64,000 bases of DNA, taken from Plasmodium malariae (taxonomy: Eukaryota > Apicomplexa > Aconoidasida > Haemosporida > Plasmodiidae). The stretch spans positions 511,501 through 575,500 of the forward strand of contig NC_041786.1 of the NCBI RefSeq assembly GCF_900090045.1. Direction: 5' to 3'. This document shows, in pieces, positions 44,401 through 59,400 of the stretch. Position 1 is the stretch's first letter, and each line of letters opens with the position of its first letter. The notes below the pieces were generated by a model, which worked only from the letters and a program-made list of their open reading frames with translations, had not been told where the DNA came from and ran no database searches. Made by a program: the position numbers and the translations under genes.

Positions 44401-47400
44401 GCTGTAAGTGATCTTGTGCGTGATCATTCGCACGAGAGAAGTAGCAAAGTAGCAAAAGTTAAGAAGAAGAAAAGAAGAAAAAATAATAAACAAATAGGTC
44501 GAAAAGCGGATAGACAAAAGGTTGGACGAACGGATGGACAATTAAATAGAGAAAATCCACATTTTGATGAGGATGCTGCAAAATCACGTACACTTATCTC
44601 TTCAGATGACGACTCATGGGTGGATCTTCTGGAAAATTACGATAGCAATGAATCATTGGATGATAATGAGAAGAAGAAAGTTCAGAATATGCTAGTTGAT
44701 GTAGAAAGTATTAAAAAGAGGTTATCAGCTAACAACAATTTTATGATTACGTGCAGTTTATCCCTTAGTATTAAGAAAATATTTGTTAGATTATGGAAAA
44801 GGAAAAGCCCTTTAAAAAAGCAAAATAAAGCTAGTAACTTAGATGACCTCAACATCTCTAATAGCTTCCAATTTATAGATAAATATACCTACTCAGGGAG
44901 GGAAAATAGAAAAAATACAACAAAAAAGCATAATAGTAGTACACACCTTAATATTAATAACCAACAGGATGACTATAAAATAGGGGAAGAACAGGATGGT
45001 TATAATTTTACCAGCTTATTAAGAGAGGATGATATGAATTTATTCCAAAATAAAGAGAGAAATAATATTACACAAGAAGAGAATGAGGATGAGTTTTTAT
45101 TAAATAAAAATTTTATAACATTAAATGAAAACTTACAGAAGAATATGTTTAATAATATGCAATATGCTGTTCCTTTATATACGATTATATTTTCCGATAT
45201 ATGTTTTGTAGCAAAAGTTGAGAAGAATAATTGTGCTTATGTCTTGTATTCTATGAATAATGTAGACATAAGGGACGAAACGAATATTACGCTGTTAAGT
45301 ATGAGTTCAATTTATCACGGAGATCCAAAGTGCAGCGATAAATCGGTATACTTTACTTGTAAAAAATTGATGGATGTAGAAAAAGAACAAGTAATAAATT
45401 ATGAAGAGAGAAAAACAAAAGACTCTACTATAATAAAAAACGAATATAATAATAATACGCTTGAAACAGATGATACCTATTTAGATTACTCTATAAGTAA
45501 TATTGATTTACCTGACCTTAACAAGACACATTTTGTGCTATTATACTTCGGGTATCTATTCAAAAATAATCATACTTTTAAGTTTATATTAAATAGAACT
45601 AAGGTTAAAATATTTTGGGAAATTATAGATGAGCTGATGTCTTGGATAGTAAACATAAATGAGTTGTTACCAAAAATACACACAGTTGAATTAGATACAA
45701 TTACTAAATTAAATAATAGTGAAAATAAGCATTTAGATTATTATTTACAAAAAATTCAGTATATAAATTATGATAACGTATATTTTAAGCAAAACGATTT
45801 GTTATCTGCTCTATCCTTAAAGAGGGTTTACAAGATACCCATAACCAGTTTTATGAATTATTATGCCTTAGAATTTCAAAAGGAAATCGCCGATAATCAA
45901 ATTGAATCTAATGAATGTAACACGAGAGAATGTGTGAAGATTGAAAATAGTGGAATATACAACAAATATATTATAGACTACACTGATATGTATGATGATT
46001 CGAGTGATGATGTATGCATCATTACAGATGATACCTTAGTATGTAATAATCTCAAAAATGTTATTCTTGTCGATACTAATATAAATGTGAATAGAACCAT
46101 TAAGGAAATACTATTTTATGAAAATTATTTTTTCAATTATAGTTTTAATAAAATAAACAAAAAAATAGATATTGAAAAAATTATAACTGGAGATAACACA
46201 AAAGATACTATTTATTATAAGGATAAGAAAACTATACATAAAAAAGAAAAGAAGTACTTAAACAATTCTGCTAAATCATTTCCTGCTTCACTACATAGTG
46301 CTACAACTTCACATGTGACAAATAACGAATTAATTAAAAAGAAAAATCATCTCGAGCATTTTCTTGTAGATACAGAACGACAAGTATCATTTGATCACTT
46401 AACTGATGACTTGAATTGCCAGTATTGTTGTCATTTAAAAAACCTACATTATACAGCATACACAAAGGAAATATGCAGAGCATATGCATACCCGTATATA
46501 CACGTAGATGTAGAGATTAATTATTTTGAATTTTGGATATCTCTAGACCCTATTAGAATACCACAAAAGAGAAACACCTACCTTATGAGTGATGCTAGAA
46601 GTAATAATATGTATTATTCTAGAGGAAAGAGAAGCAAAAGGATAAGGAGAAACAGGAAAAATTTAGAGCAAAAATGGAAGAAGAAATCTAATTCGATTAG
46701 CAGCAGGAGTCTTAGAAGCACTAAGGGAAGACACATGAAGGAAAGTGCTTCGTTTAGTTATTATGAAAAGGTGCAAGACGGTGCAGGTATTGAAAATTGG
46801 GAACATGTTAAGAACGTTGAACATAGAGAAGGCGGTATGGATTCCAAAGATGGTGGAGAAGCATCAAGTAGAAAGAAAACAAAATTTCATGAAAAAATAA
46901 GGCATTACAAGAATATGAATATAGAGAAACCATACGTTTTAGCAACGAAAGGATGCATAAAATCTGTAATATTTTTCTTATTATATAATGACCAAAAAAG
47001 CGATAAAAGGGAAGAATTAAGTGATGAGGACTGCAGAAAGGAGGATGAACATAACATTAACACATCGAAATTGAAAAGACATGTAGTTAGCACTAAATTG
47101 ATCAATTTGAATAAAAAAAATGAGCATGTAGAAGAACTAAAAAATAAGGTAACAGAAATGATGAATTATTCTAATTTAAGTAACGTGTTAAATGCACAAG
47201 ATTTTTTTAAGAGTAAATTTATACAATGGCTTAATTCGATATCGTGTTTTCTCCCATGTGTAGTAAATATTAGTATATTTTTATCTCAAATTACTAGCGC
47301 GATTGCTAAACCTGTAGCAACAAACCCTTTTTTGAAAGCATATATTGATTGGAATAATGTGCCTTATAATAATATTCTTCTTCAACCGTGCAGAGGAAAA

Positions 47401-50400
47401 CTGAATTTCGAGATGAAAATTCCATCATCAGAAATATTGGTAGAAAGGTTTTTAGGAATTAACAAAATTACAAGTTTAAAATTTTTCAAGAAAAATAATT
47501 TACTTTATAAAAATGTAGTTGAAGGTATAGATTTAAATTTTTACTTCGAACCAGTAGTAGTCAATATTGATTCAAGCACTTTGACGTTGCTATATCAGTT
47601 GTATAATATTATCCTTGATTTTTGTAACTATTCTATGAAATTTTATTCTACTAAATCGAAAGAGGACGAAGAGGAGCGTATGTATAGGGTTAATGTGCAT
47701 GACGACACGTATTACGACAACTGGGCTGAATTTATTATCAACGATAGTTTTTATCTTAATGTGTATGACACAAACTCATGTATAGATTCGTGTGAATATT
47801 CTGCATATATAAATGACGAATTAATATCTGATAATACCGATTTGGATAGGGAACTAAATTCATATAAGTATAATGAGAAAAACAAATTATTTGCTAACTT
47901 CTTTTTAAAACCACCTAATAACATGCACTCAAAAGGATTAAATGAGGAAAAATTATCACATGGTGAGTTCAATAAGGACATTTTAAATACTGAGCAAAAT
48001 GAGAAAAAAGAGATAGAAATGAGAGAGGAAAACATAGTACAAAATGGAGGCGAAATCAACACAGTAGTGCACAGCGAGGAGCAACCTATGTTTACATACG
48101 AATCAGAAAAATCTGTGGAGGGACAAAATGAGAGATACGTAAGTAGTGATTCGCATGAGAAGAATAAATATCATAATAATTATGTACTTGATTCGAACAT
48201 ACTTAACATTCTAATGATGAATTTTGTAGAAAATGTAAAAATCAATTGTACTGTGAATTTTGATGTATTGACATTTCAAATATGGGATTCAAACACAGCA
48301 TACAATAGGTGCTCTCTTAATTTTGTTATAGAATATATCTACATTAATTTTTACACCTTAAGTATTTATGAGAAAAATGTAAATTGCAAAAATAACGAAC
48401 TGTTTAATGTCAATGATAATTCTTCTGCTTTCCAAAAAAGCATAAGTTTTAATAGAAAGAATAATGGGGTCAGTAAATTTAGTAATGTCCCAATGGGTTC
48501 TAACGGCGAAGATGCACCTCATGAAAATAACAAATCGTTTTTTCTAAAAAGAAAATATCCGAGTTATTTACCGAATGAGAGTTCTAAAATGTATTCGTTT
48601 AATAATAATGTAGATGAAATGCTTAACTCTTCTGTGTCTAATGTTGTTTACTATGATGACACGACTACTAAAAAGGATGGAAAAAAGAGTATCAATAAAT
48701 ACATATATAGTAAGAGTGCAGTTGAATTTATTAGAAATACGGACGCGGAAAATTTGAGCAAGAAATGCAACATGTCAATGATGGGTGATACAATGACAGA
48801 TCATATGAATAATGTAAATAATAATATGGATGGGATTCAAGAAATATGTAATGATATGTACGATGGGAGATTACCTATTTTTAACAGTAGCAATAATAAT
48901 AATTGCCCGGACACGAATATGTTCAAATACGAAACTTTAAACATGTTGAAGAAGGAAAGACTAAAAGAAAAAGAGGATAATAAAGGATTAAGGAAATTGT
49001 TTAATTGGAAAAATTTTTTTAAAAATATAGAGCAGTTCAAAATAGAAATAGTGAATATTTTGAAAAGGATTTTTTTCAGAAAGAAGGTAAAAGAAGAGTT
49101 AGAAGTCAAAGAAGGTGAAGCAAAAGAGAAGGGCAAGAAAATTACAAAAAAGAAATACGAAAATTGCAATGATATTTTTATGAAAAATAATTTTATGTTT
49201 AATGATATAAAAAATTATAATGAAAACAAAGTAAATAAAAATATAGAATGTAAAGTAGAATTTCTAATATACTGTGAAAATTTTAATAAAAAGGAAAATT
49301 CGTACCAAACATTTATAGAACCCATGTGTACTGAAATTATTGCAGTTAAAAAGGATTTAAATTCACCAATTCATATATATTATTATTTCTCCTGGTTAAA
49401 TATTAATTTTAATTTTAATTTTTTGGACAATATTTTATCTCTATGTTGTAGTGTAATTTTTTCTATGATAACTCAAAGAACGCGATTATTACTAGGTCGA
49501 CATATGTATGATGTAGACAGAAGAAAGAATCATAAAATAATAATGCAGTCAGGAAGGAATGAAAAATTAGATGATGTTTCATCGAGATATCCACATACTC
49601 ACCACACAAACAATAATACAATATATCATACAGAATATGATGATAACAACACGGAAAGAAAGAATGTTAGCGAAATGGATGATACACATACATCCATGTA
49701 CTTTCCAAATTATTACGCATCAATGAATGAAGAACAGTATAGAGATCTGGCTATAATAACAAATGAAAATGTACTTTTTAGATACAATAAATTTGATGTT
49801 CTAAATTCTGTAAATAGATCTCTAGATACGTACATTTTTGGTGAGTTCATATTAGAAAAGTTGCTTAGGAATTATCAATATTCTTGTCAATATCCAGGAG
49901 ATTATTTAGCAAAATCTGAAAATGAATATAACCTGGACAAATCACAATCCCCATCAGAACAATTATTGCACATAAAATTATTCAATTTTATCAAAAAAAA
50001 TAAAAGACTAGAAATGAATAATATATGTAAGATAAATAATTTACTGGGACAACCAGTAGCTATATGCACGGTACATGAAAAAAATCCTACACCTAATGTT
50101 GATATTTTTACTATGTGTTTACAGTATAATTCGAAAGCGTCCAAACATGCTTATGATAAAAAAAAACAAAGTGTCTCTCCATCTCCTACAAAAAGATTTT
50201 CCAAAGGGGATGTGTTGGGCAATGACTCAGATGCAGGTGACAATAGTGCACGTAATTCTAGGAATTCCGAAGGAGAAAAAAAGAAAAAAGAAAGAGAAAA
50301 AGAAAAAAAAAAAATACCTCAAAGCGAAATAGAATACCATGATTTTTATGATCTGTCGGATAATGAAAATGACAAAAGGAAAAGTACAAGACAAAGCAGA

Positions 50401-53400
50401 GTTATACAGAATGAAAAAAATGCCAAAAACTGTTACTATAATAGCTCATATTATACAGATTCTTCTGAAAATAAGAAGAAGCAGCCTTTTAAATATCAAT
50501 GGAAAATAATCAGCAATAATGAATCTCTTGACTTACCAACATATGAAAATGGAAAAGTAAAATTTTTCCTAATTCGGTTCAGGTTACTTAATTATATATA
50601 TGATATTCCATCTAGTATTCTTAATACAGAAAGTGATAACGAGGATGTTATAAGAATAGTAATTCCGGAAAGAAGATTACCACCTAACATAAACAAGCAA
50701 GTAGAACAAGATTTATACAACGATGAGTTATTAGAAATAGAAAATAAAGCTTCATCACATAATACTTATCATACAATATATCCTACTAATTATACTTCCA
50801 GAAGATATAATACAAGTAAAGACGATACATGGAAAGCCTCTAACATTCCTCAACCAAGAAATCATTTATTTATTTTCTTTCGTACAAGTAGTAGGATCAG
50901 TCATGAAGAAAAACAAGAATATGACTTTTTTATCTCATCTATAGTAGCTGTTAAAAATAATACAGATTTCCCTCTTTACATTTTCAAATCAGTCCCGGGT
51001 AATTCAAATAAAAGAAGTATCTTTCGAGAATATTATCATAAATATAATATGATGCCTTCTCCTCCTCCTACTTATACATTAAAAATTGATAAGAAATTAG
51101 AAAAATTTATTGAACGTAAGATAAATACGAATAATCCACTTAAACATAAAGGGAGGAAAATGAACAAAGATCAGGATGAATTGAACGCAGGAATCGCGGG
51201 CGGTAAAAAAAAAAGGCTTCACAAGTACGCGCATGTAGGTAATAACAACAGTAATATTTATGCGGACAATTATGGCGATAATTATGTCAACAATAATGGC
51301 AATAACGATGGAAGTAACTACGGCACTAATAACAACAATTATAATAGTAGCCATGTTAATTGTGATGCATATACAAAAGCGAACTACACGCAGAGTAAGT
51401 CCTACGTGTATGGGAGAAAATTTATTAACAATATATTTCCTTTAATGAAAATGTCGTCCATAGAACATTACATATCGGGAGATATCAAATTTAGTTCCTT
51501 AGCTACTGTAAAATATAAAAAGAAGAGAAAGGGGAAAAAAAGATTAAAACATGAACTTCAAAAAAAACTAATTAAAAAGAAGATTAAGGAAATATATATA
51601 AAAAGTATATGGAAAAAAACAAAACGCAAAAAAATTAGTAAATATGAAAATACAGTTCCATATGATGATAAATGCAGAAAAATTCTTACTAGTCGTAACG
51701 CATACAGAAACATTATGTCTATAAATGATTCCTTTTTTAGTTTTGCAAAGAAGTCTTCATCATCTTCTAAGAAACTATCTAGTGAATTTGCACATATTAT
51801 TTCAGATTTATCAAATATTACCCTATCGTCTTTATCTAGTTCCCTTTTTTCATTGGACACATCTCAAAGTAATAGTTCAGTGTATGATAATTCTTTATAT
51901 GATTATGACATGGACAATTGCGAAGAACAGGCATTACTGAATGAATATTTTAATAAACATAGCGAAAATAAGGGAAATCTAGATATTATTGAGATATCTA
52001 ACAATAGCAATAAATTGATTCCTATTCCTTTATACTGGTTAGTAGCTGAGAATTCTTTTATATGGTTATCTATACAGAATGAAAAAATATATAATTGTGA
52101 TTTATATGATTTTCTATGTAGAGAAAAAAACGCAGATTATATATGCACTAAAAGTACCTTAGATAATATACTAAATTATCAGTCTCCATTTGTAGCAGAT
52201 TCTTTAAAACTGTTTAAACCATATTTAATCAGGCTAAAAAATTTGCTACTAAAGGAGAATAAAATGGCACAAAAAAGAAATAATAACAAAAATAATCAAA
52301 ACAGCCAAAATAGTCAAAATAGCCAAATTAGTAAAAATGGCCAAAATAGCCAAAATGGTCAAAATAACAAAAATGGTCAACATGGCCAAAATAGGAAAAA
52401 CGAGCAAAGTAACCGAAATAGACAAAATTTATTGAACAGTTACAATATGAATTATATGAATTTAAAAGAAGTTTATTTTACCTCTACAATTATTAGTGTA
52501 TACAATCCCAATTATGTCTTACATAAAAAAGATGCTCATAATTTCTATCAAATTAACATTGAGCACGCATTAATGATTAATAATGCGTTGCCGAAAACTA
52601 TGTATTTGAATTATGAAATATTTAAAGATAAATCGAAGAAGGATTCACATAGAAGTGTAAGTACTTATGGAAGTTTTCATTTTACGGACAAATCCAACAC
52701 ATACGAAACGACACTTAATACTGGCCAGTCCTATTCGTTAGAGAGCTCATGCAGTTGTTCCAGCTATGATGAAGATGAGTCCACCTATCGTAGATACGAT
52801 ACTACATCTAAAGATAAAGAAGAAAATAATAAGTCCAATTATCAGGGTGGTCGAAAGGAGCAGCATAAAATGCAATCGTACGATAGAACAGACAAACTTC
52901 GTAAAATGCAAAGCGAACAAGAGGACATAAGGTTAAAAGGATCAACTAACATGGAGGAAAATGCAGGAAATGAGTTTGATAAGAAAGAGCATGTCCCAAT
53001 TGAACAGAGCAATAAAGTGAATAGAAAAAATGAAAAAAGAATTACCATGTTAGTAGATAAATTAAGTACAAATACTTGGAAAGGTATGAACAAATTTAAC
53101 AGAATGAGTGGCACCACAATAGGAAAAGACTATAATAAGAGTGAGAGCAAAATGATGGCAAGTAATATGACAAGTGATAAACAATTACTAATTAGAGAAC
53201 TAAACACTAACAGAAATGTATTTATATATAAAAATATAAAAAAAAATGAGAAAGACACAAATAAAGAAAATATGAAAAGTAAAACATATGTAGAAGAAGT
53301 CAATTTTACAGTTATGATAAAAAAAGAAACGAATAAAAATATTTATGTGATAAGAATTAATCCTGGACAAAGTATAAAACTGCCATTTGTGCCAAGTAAT

Positions 53401-56400
53401 GTGAATATTTCTTTTGATGGCTATTATTCTAAAAATATATCAATTAATTATCCGCATAAAAAAGGTAGAGAAAAAATTATACTAGAAAAGGAAGTAAAGG
53501 AGGAAATGAGTTCCTTTTTTACTCTTGACTATAACGAAAGGGATGATAGGACCAGTAAAAATAATGAACATACGAACAGTACGTATGGTAAAAATTGTAG
53601 TGATTATACAGATGCTGATAGAATAAACAACACAGTGGAAGGTGCGGATAGAAAGGAACAGAGAGATTATAGAAATAATGAATATTCTAAACCAATAACA
53701 CTGGTAAATAGAATAATAAAAGATAAAGGGAATTATGAAAACGTAAAAAATGTACCTTGGAAAAATGAAGATAAGGTTGTACGCAAATATGCAAAATATA
53801 AATCTTCCAATTATGAACAGTTCCAAAATCAATTAACCATATGGGCTATATTTAATGAATTTTATGAAACGGGGAAAAATAGATACCAAGATATATCATT
53901 AGAGAAAGTTCACCATGGATCTTACGCCGTTTCATGTACTTTCTTCGTTTCTGCTTGCGTCATTAATAGACTTAATTACCCTATTAAAATAAAAAGATTA
54001 AATAATGACAATACAGTTGTTGTTGAGCCATATGTTAGGAAATTACTACCCTGTGAATTTGCTCAACGAAGGAACAAGCTCATTATTTCATACGAAACGC
54101 TAAAAGAAATAAAAAATTGGGTTAACTATCCATTAAAAAATTGTATGATTAAAAGAAAAAAATTAAGCAAAACTCGAAATAAGATTAACAAGAAAAATAA
54201 TAAAATGGGATTAAGAAATCGCAAAAATTTTGACAAGGCACCAAATTCTCAAAATGAATTAAAAACCAGTAAGGAAGAAGGTCAAGGAATGGGCAAAATG
54301 AAGCAAATTAAACCGAATAGTAAAAACGAGAAAAATGGCCATAATAGTGAAACTTTGGAGGGTAAGGATAAAATACTGGATAGTAATGACAAAGCGCAGG
54401 ATGCTAGTAACGAAATTCTGGAAGGTAATGACAAAAAAGTTTCACGTAAATTTAACCTTTTAAGTCGACTAAGAAACGGAAAAAAGACAAGGTGCTTCTT
54501 TTACAGAAATAATATAAATAAACCTCTAGAATCGGAAGATTTCAGAATAACTGATTTATCAACTACAAGATTAGTATGTTCTAATAAAAATAAAAACATT
54601 CCTCAACTAAAATATAGCATATATATGTCTATTGCACCTATGCCATTTTTTAGAACAACGGTTATGGAAATTTTACCCTATATAGTAATTATAAATAACA
54701 CAAAAATGAATATAGTTTTTCAAGAGTTCATAAAGAATTATACGTACTTTAAATATAATTCATTGGAACCTGGTGCATATGTCGAATTTCATCCTCAATC
54801 AAAAAAGAAAGTTATGTTAAAAATATGTGGGATTTTCCAAAATAGTTTTAACTTCTTAATTGATGATTATTTAGAAAAGGAATTATATTTAGAAAATTTA
54901 GAGAGAGAAAATGAAAAAGTCCTAGATGGTCTAAAACAGCATGACCCGGCAAGCAAGAACTGCACCTCTATGAAAGCAGACAACGCGAATAAAGGTAATA
55001 ATGTAAATAGTGACAATAACTCGAATAACGATAATAATACTAGTAATAATAATGTTAGTAACAATAATGTTAGTAACAATAATGATAACAGTGCCAGAGT
55101 TGAGAATAATGACTTTCTGAATATATCACAGAAGTTAAGCGCCTTAATTGGTATGGGGAAATCGAATCATATAAATAGCTCAAAAAATGTGCATATGGCA
55201 GAAGGCCAAAATAATGCGCATAATTCAAATATTTCACATGATACACTTAACGTGCATAGTAGTAGTAATAATAATTCAAAAGAACGACGCGGCACATCGA
55301 TAAATTCGTCAAATAGTGTTAAACATTCTTTGGACATACAAGGGTCAATAATAAATGGTAACTCCTTCGTAGCTAGTAATAACAATGTGAAAAAGTACAA
55401 ATACATTGATGAATTCAGATTTCTTTACTGGTCTGAAGTGTTAGACTTAACTAGGGTTAGCATGGTTTATTTTCGTCATCCAGTTATATCAGATGAAAAT
55501 TTTAAAAAAGAAGAGAAAAAATTAAGAAAATTTAATTTGCTTTTAAAAAAACATAGAGGAAACGACGATATATATTTAGATATGTCTAAAGAATTAATTA
55601 AAGGAAACAATATACCATATGAATATACTTGTTGTTCAATGGAAATATCTACATTTAAAGGTTGTAAATTTGTACGTTTCCAAGATATTGATGTTGTTCC
55701 ATATTATTTAATAAATTTAACTAAATACAATATAAAATTAAGACAAGTAGGCATTTATGAACATTCAGAAGTATTACATAAAATTCCTAAAAAGAAAAAA
55801 AAAACTTTTGATGAGATTTTCAAAAATTATGCTTTCAATTTTTCTTTTTATAATCCGTATAAAGATCCCAAGTTGAAAGTTAGTATATTAATATCAAATA
55901 AAAAAAATGAAAAAAATAAAAAACAAAAAAAATTAATCAGACGGAAAAAAAACTTAAAATTTAGATATTCAAATTCATTAATAGAGAATCTAAAAAATGA
56001 ATTAAATTATCTAACATTCCTTGCAACAAATTATTTGACAGCTAATGAAGATGTAAAAGTTATTAACGACAAAATTTTCCGTCTAAAAAAATTCTCAGAA
56101 CAAGTAGAAAATTTAAATGATGGAAATGTAAATATAATGGATTTAGGAAATTCAAATAATGTTACTTTATTAAAATTAAAAGATGGAGATACATTTGTTT
56201 TTATATTATGTACAAAAAAGACATACAATGGAAAAACAATTTTTTCTTTTGAGACTTATGATGATTTAATAAGTAATGTTTTAAATTTTAGTAATAGTTC
56301 TTATCATCATAAACAGAGCTACAAGTTACGCAAATCATTTCATCATCTTCTGAGTACCCAAATGAACCGTGTTTACGTTAAAAATAGGTCAAAAAGAAAG

Positions 56401-59400
56401 AAAAACAGCAACAAAAGTAAAAATATGAAGGATTTGAAAAAAAAAAAGGAAAGCCAGAATTTTTGGTACTTAATTAATTTATTTAAAAAAAAAAGTACAG
56501 CACGTCCTATGGAAAAAGATCCACGAATTAGCAATATAATTGCAGATCTATATGAAAAAAAAATTATTAACAGACAAGAAAAAAAAAAAAAATTTACATT
56601 AAATCTAAACATTTTTGCACATTTTATTTTTAAAGGACTCGGACTAAGTATAAACAATTATAATTTAGAAGAAATTTTATACTTTTCCATGGAATATATT
56701 TTAATTATTTATAAACAAATAAATGATAAGGAATTATTTCATATAAATGTTGGATGGCTTCAAATAGACAATCATACCAAAAATACAGATTATAAAAATG
56801 TTCTACTACCAATTGTTGATTTAAAAAAAAAAAATGAAACATATAATTCTTTTAACACACATGAAAAGATGTGTGAATCTACAAATGAAACGTTTGAAAA
56901 ATTCAATAAAAATAGTACGTTTTTTAAACAGATGAAGTATAACTCAAATGATACCTTTTCCTATTTTATGAAAGATAAAAGCAATAACTTTTCCAAAAAT
57001 AATTCTGATAATATGTTAAATTCATTACATTCTTATAAGAAGAAATCTTTTGATTCATATTTTGAAAATGATAACCTTCTAATTAGTACTAATATAAATA
57101 ATCCTCTCTGTAATTCGTATAAAATATTTATTCCATCCTTTTTTTACTCAGAATATAATTCCATATTAAATATTGTAATAATAAAACAAAAAAGAGGGAA
57201 TATGAAAAATTTCTTAGAATTGTCAGATGTTAGTATAAAAATTTCACCAATGAGCATAAACATTGACTCTTACTTTATTATTGAAATATTAAAAATATTT
57301 GATGAATTGTTGAAAATTATGGAATTTGATTTGAGTGACTACAATTCTCTTAACTTGGAAAAAAATATAGAATTAAGAGATAACGATTTTGATAGTTTAG
57401 AATATAAAAAAAATATAGGTCCATTAGAAGAGTTAATAAAACATTATATATTAAAAGACTATTATTTATATGAACAAATTGCCAATTTTAAATTTAGTTC
57501 AATAAAAGATGTAGGAAAAATGAATGATAATAATTTATTTCATTCAAGCATTCTGTACAACAGAAATAGTACTGATGTTTTAGACTTAAAAGCTTACATA
57601 ACCATGATAAAGGAATACAAAACAGTAGAACAGAGAAGTACGAAAAATACTGATCAACTCATGAAAGATGGAAACCATTTAGATACAATAATGCTAAGTC
57701 CTCTGTGTATAGAAAATGCAGGAAAAAATAAACATTTAAATTTTGGCATAAGTAACAATAGTCTTATTAGTAAACAGTCCACTAAGAGGAGCCCTAGTAA
57801 CGATGTTTTAGTAGAACGAAATGACACCTTTTTCTCAGCACACAATGGATCCTCATTATGTAGTAGTAAAATTAATGATGAAAGAACTCCTCAAAAAGAT
57901 CAAATATACAAATTGTTGACAAGGAACAAGACAGAGGAAGACAATATAATGAATAGCATTTACAACTCTGATGTGTTTAATGAAGATAAAATGAGTTACT
58001 TACAAAATTGTGAAAAATATTACAAACATTTATTAAATAATAGAAAAAGGATTTTAAAAAAAATACAAAATATTAATTTAAAAAATAGTTTAATAAGCTT
58101 TGATAAATTATTTATTTCTAAATTAGAAATTAATGAAATAAAATTAATAATTAATATAAAAAATAGAAGTTTGAGTTATGACAAAAAAAGCGAAATAATG
58201 GGATCTAATGTAATGAATGCATTAGTTGTTCTAATTATGAATATACCAAATATAAGTGATGCACATTTACATTTTGAAAAAGAAGTCAAGAAAAATATGT
58301 GTGGTTCTTTACATGCATTAATATTTAATGAAGTAATGAATGATTACATAAATCCAGGGATGAATCAAATGTTTAATGTCTTAGGTGCAATTGATTTTAT
58401 TGGGAATCCCTTAATAATTTATAAGCGATGGAAGAAAGGTTATCATGCTTTTATAAAGGATTTAAAAAAGAGTGTTGATTCTTGCTCTTTCCCCTTATTA
58501 TTTTGTATATTATTATTAAATATAATAGGAAAATTTGGAAAAAGTTTATTATCAGGTGTACTTGAAGGGGTGAGTAGATTATGTGGTAGTTGGAGTACAT
58601 GTTTTGAAAGGTTCTCAAGAAATGCAGATAATTATAGTATTGTTACAAATACATATATTTTACAAAGTGAAATATTAGACCAACCATCTAATTGTGCGGA
58701 GGGCATATGTTACGGATGTCATTCCTTTTTAAATATTCTCACCATTAGCTGTGTCAATACATTATACAAACCTTTTGTAGCTTTAAAAAAAAGTAAAGGT
58801 TTTCGAAAAAATGAAAAGGACAAATGTAAAATATTCCTTTCTGCACTAAAAGTTTTATCATATGGTCTCTTTAGTGGTTTAAGTAGTTTATTCTTCGGAT
58901 TTTTCAACAGTATCCTTTCCTTTTTTACCTTTTTATTTATTGGCACATTAAATCAAATACAAACATTAACTATGAAATCTGTTGTTAGACCAAAAAAAAT
59001 GAGCGTAATTAAAGAATATGCAAAATTTGTTAATTATGAATATCCTTTATCTTTTTCTAATCATGTCATAAATGAAAAAAAAAAGAAAAAAGAACTTTTA
59101 AAAAAAAATATTGTAGCTATTATTCTTTTATATACTATTAGAGACAACAACCCAAGTAACATAAAAAGTTTCTTATGGGTTAGTAATAAAGAAGTAGGAT
59201 ATTGTCAAAAAGATAAATTACTATGGTCATTATATATTAATTGTATTATAAAAGTTGATATTTTATTAATTCAGGTGGACAGTGGGGGGCAGGTCAAAAA
59301 ACATACCATTTTTAATCGTAGTAAAAATGATTCAAAGAGGAATAAATCTAACTTCAATAGTAAAAGTAATTGTAATAATAATAATAGTGGTAATAATAAT

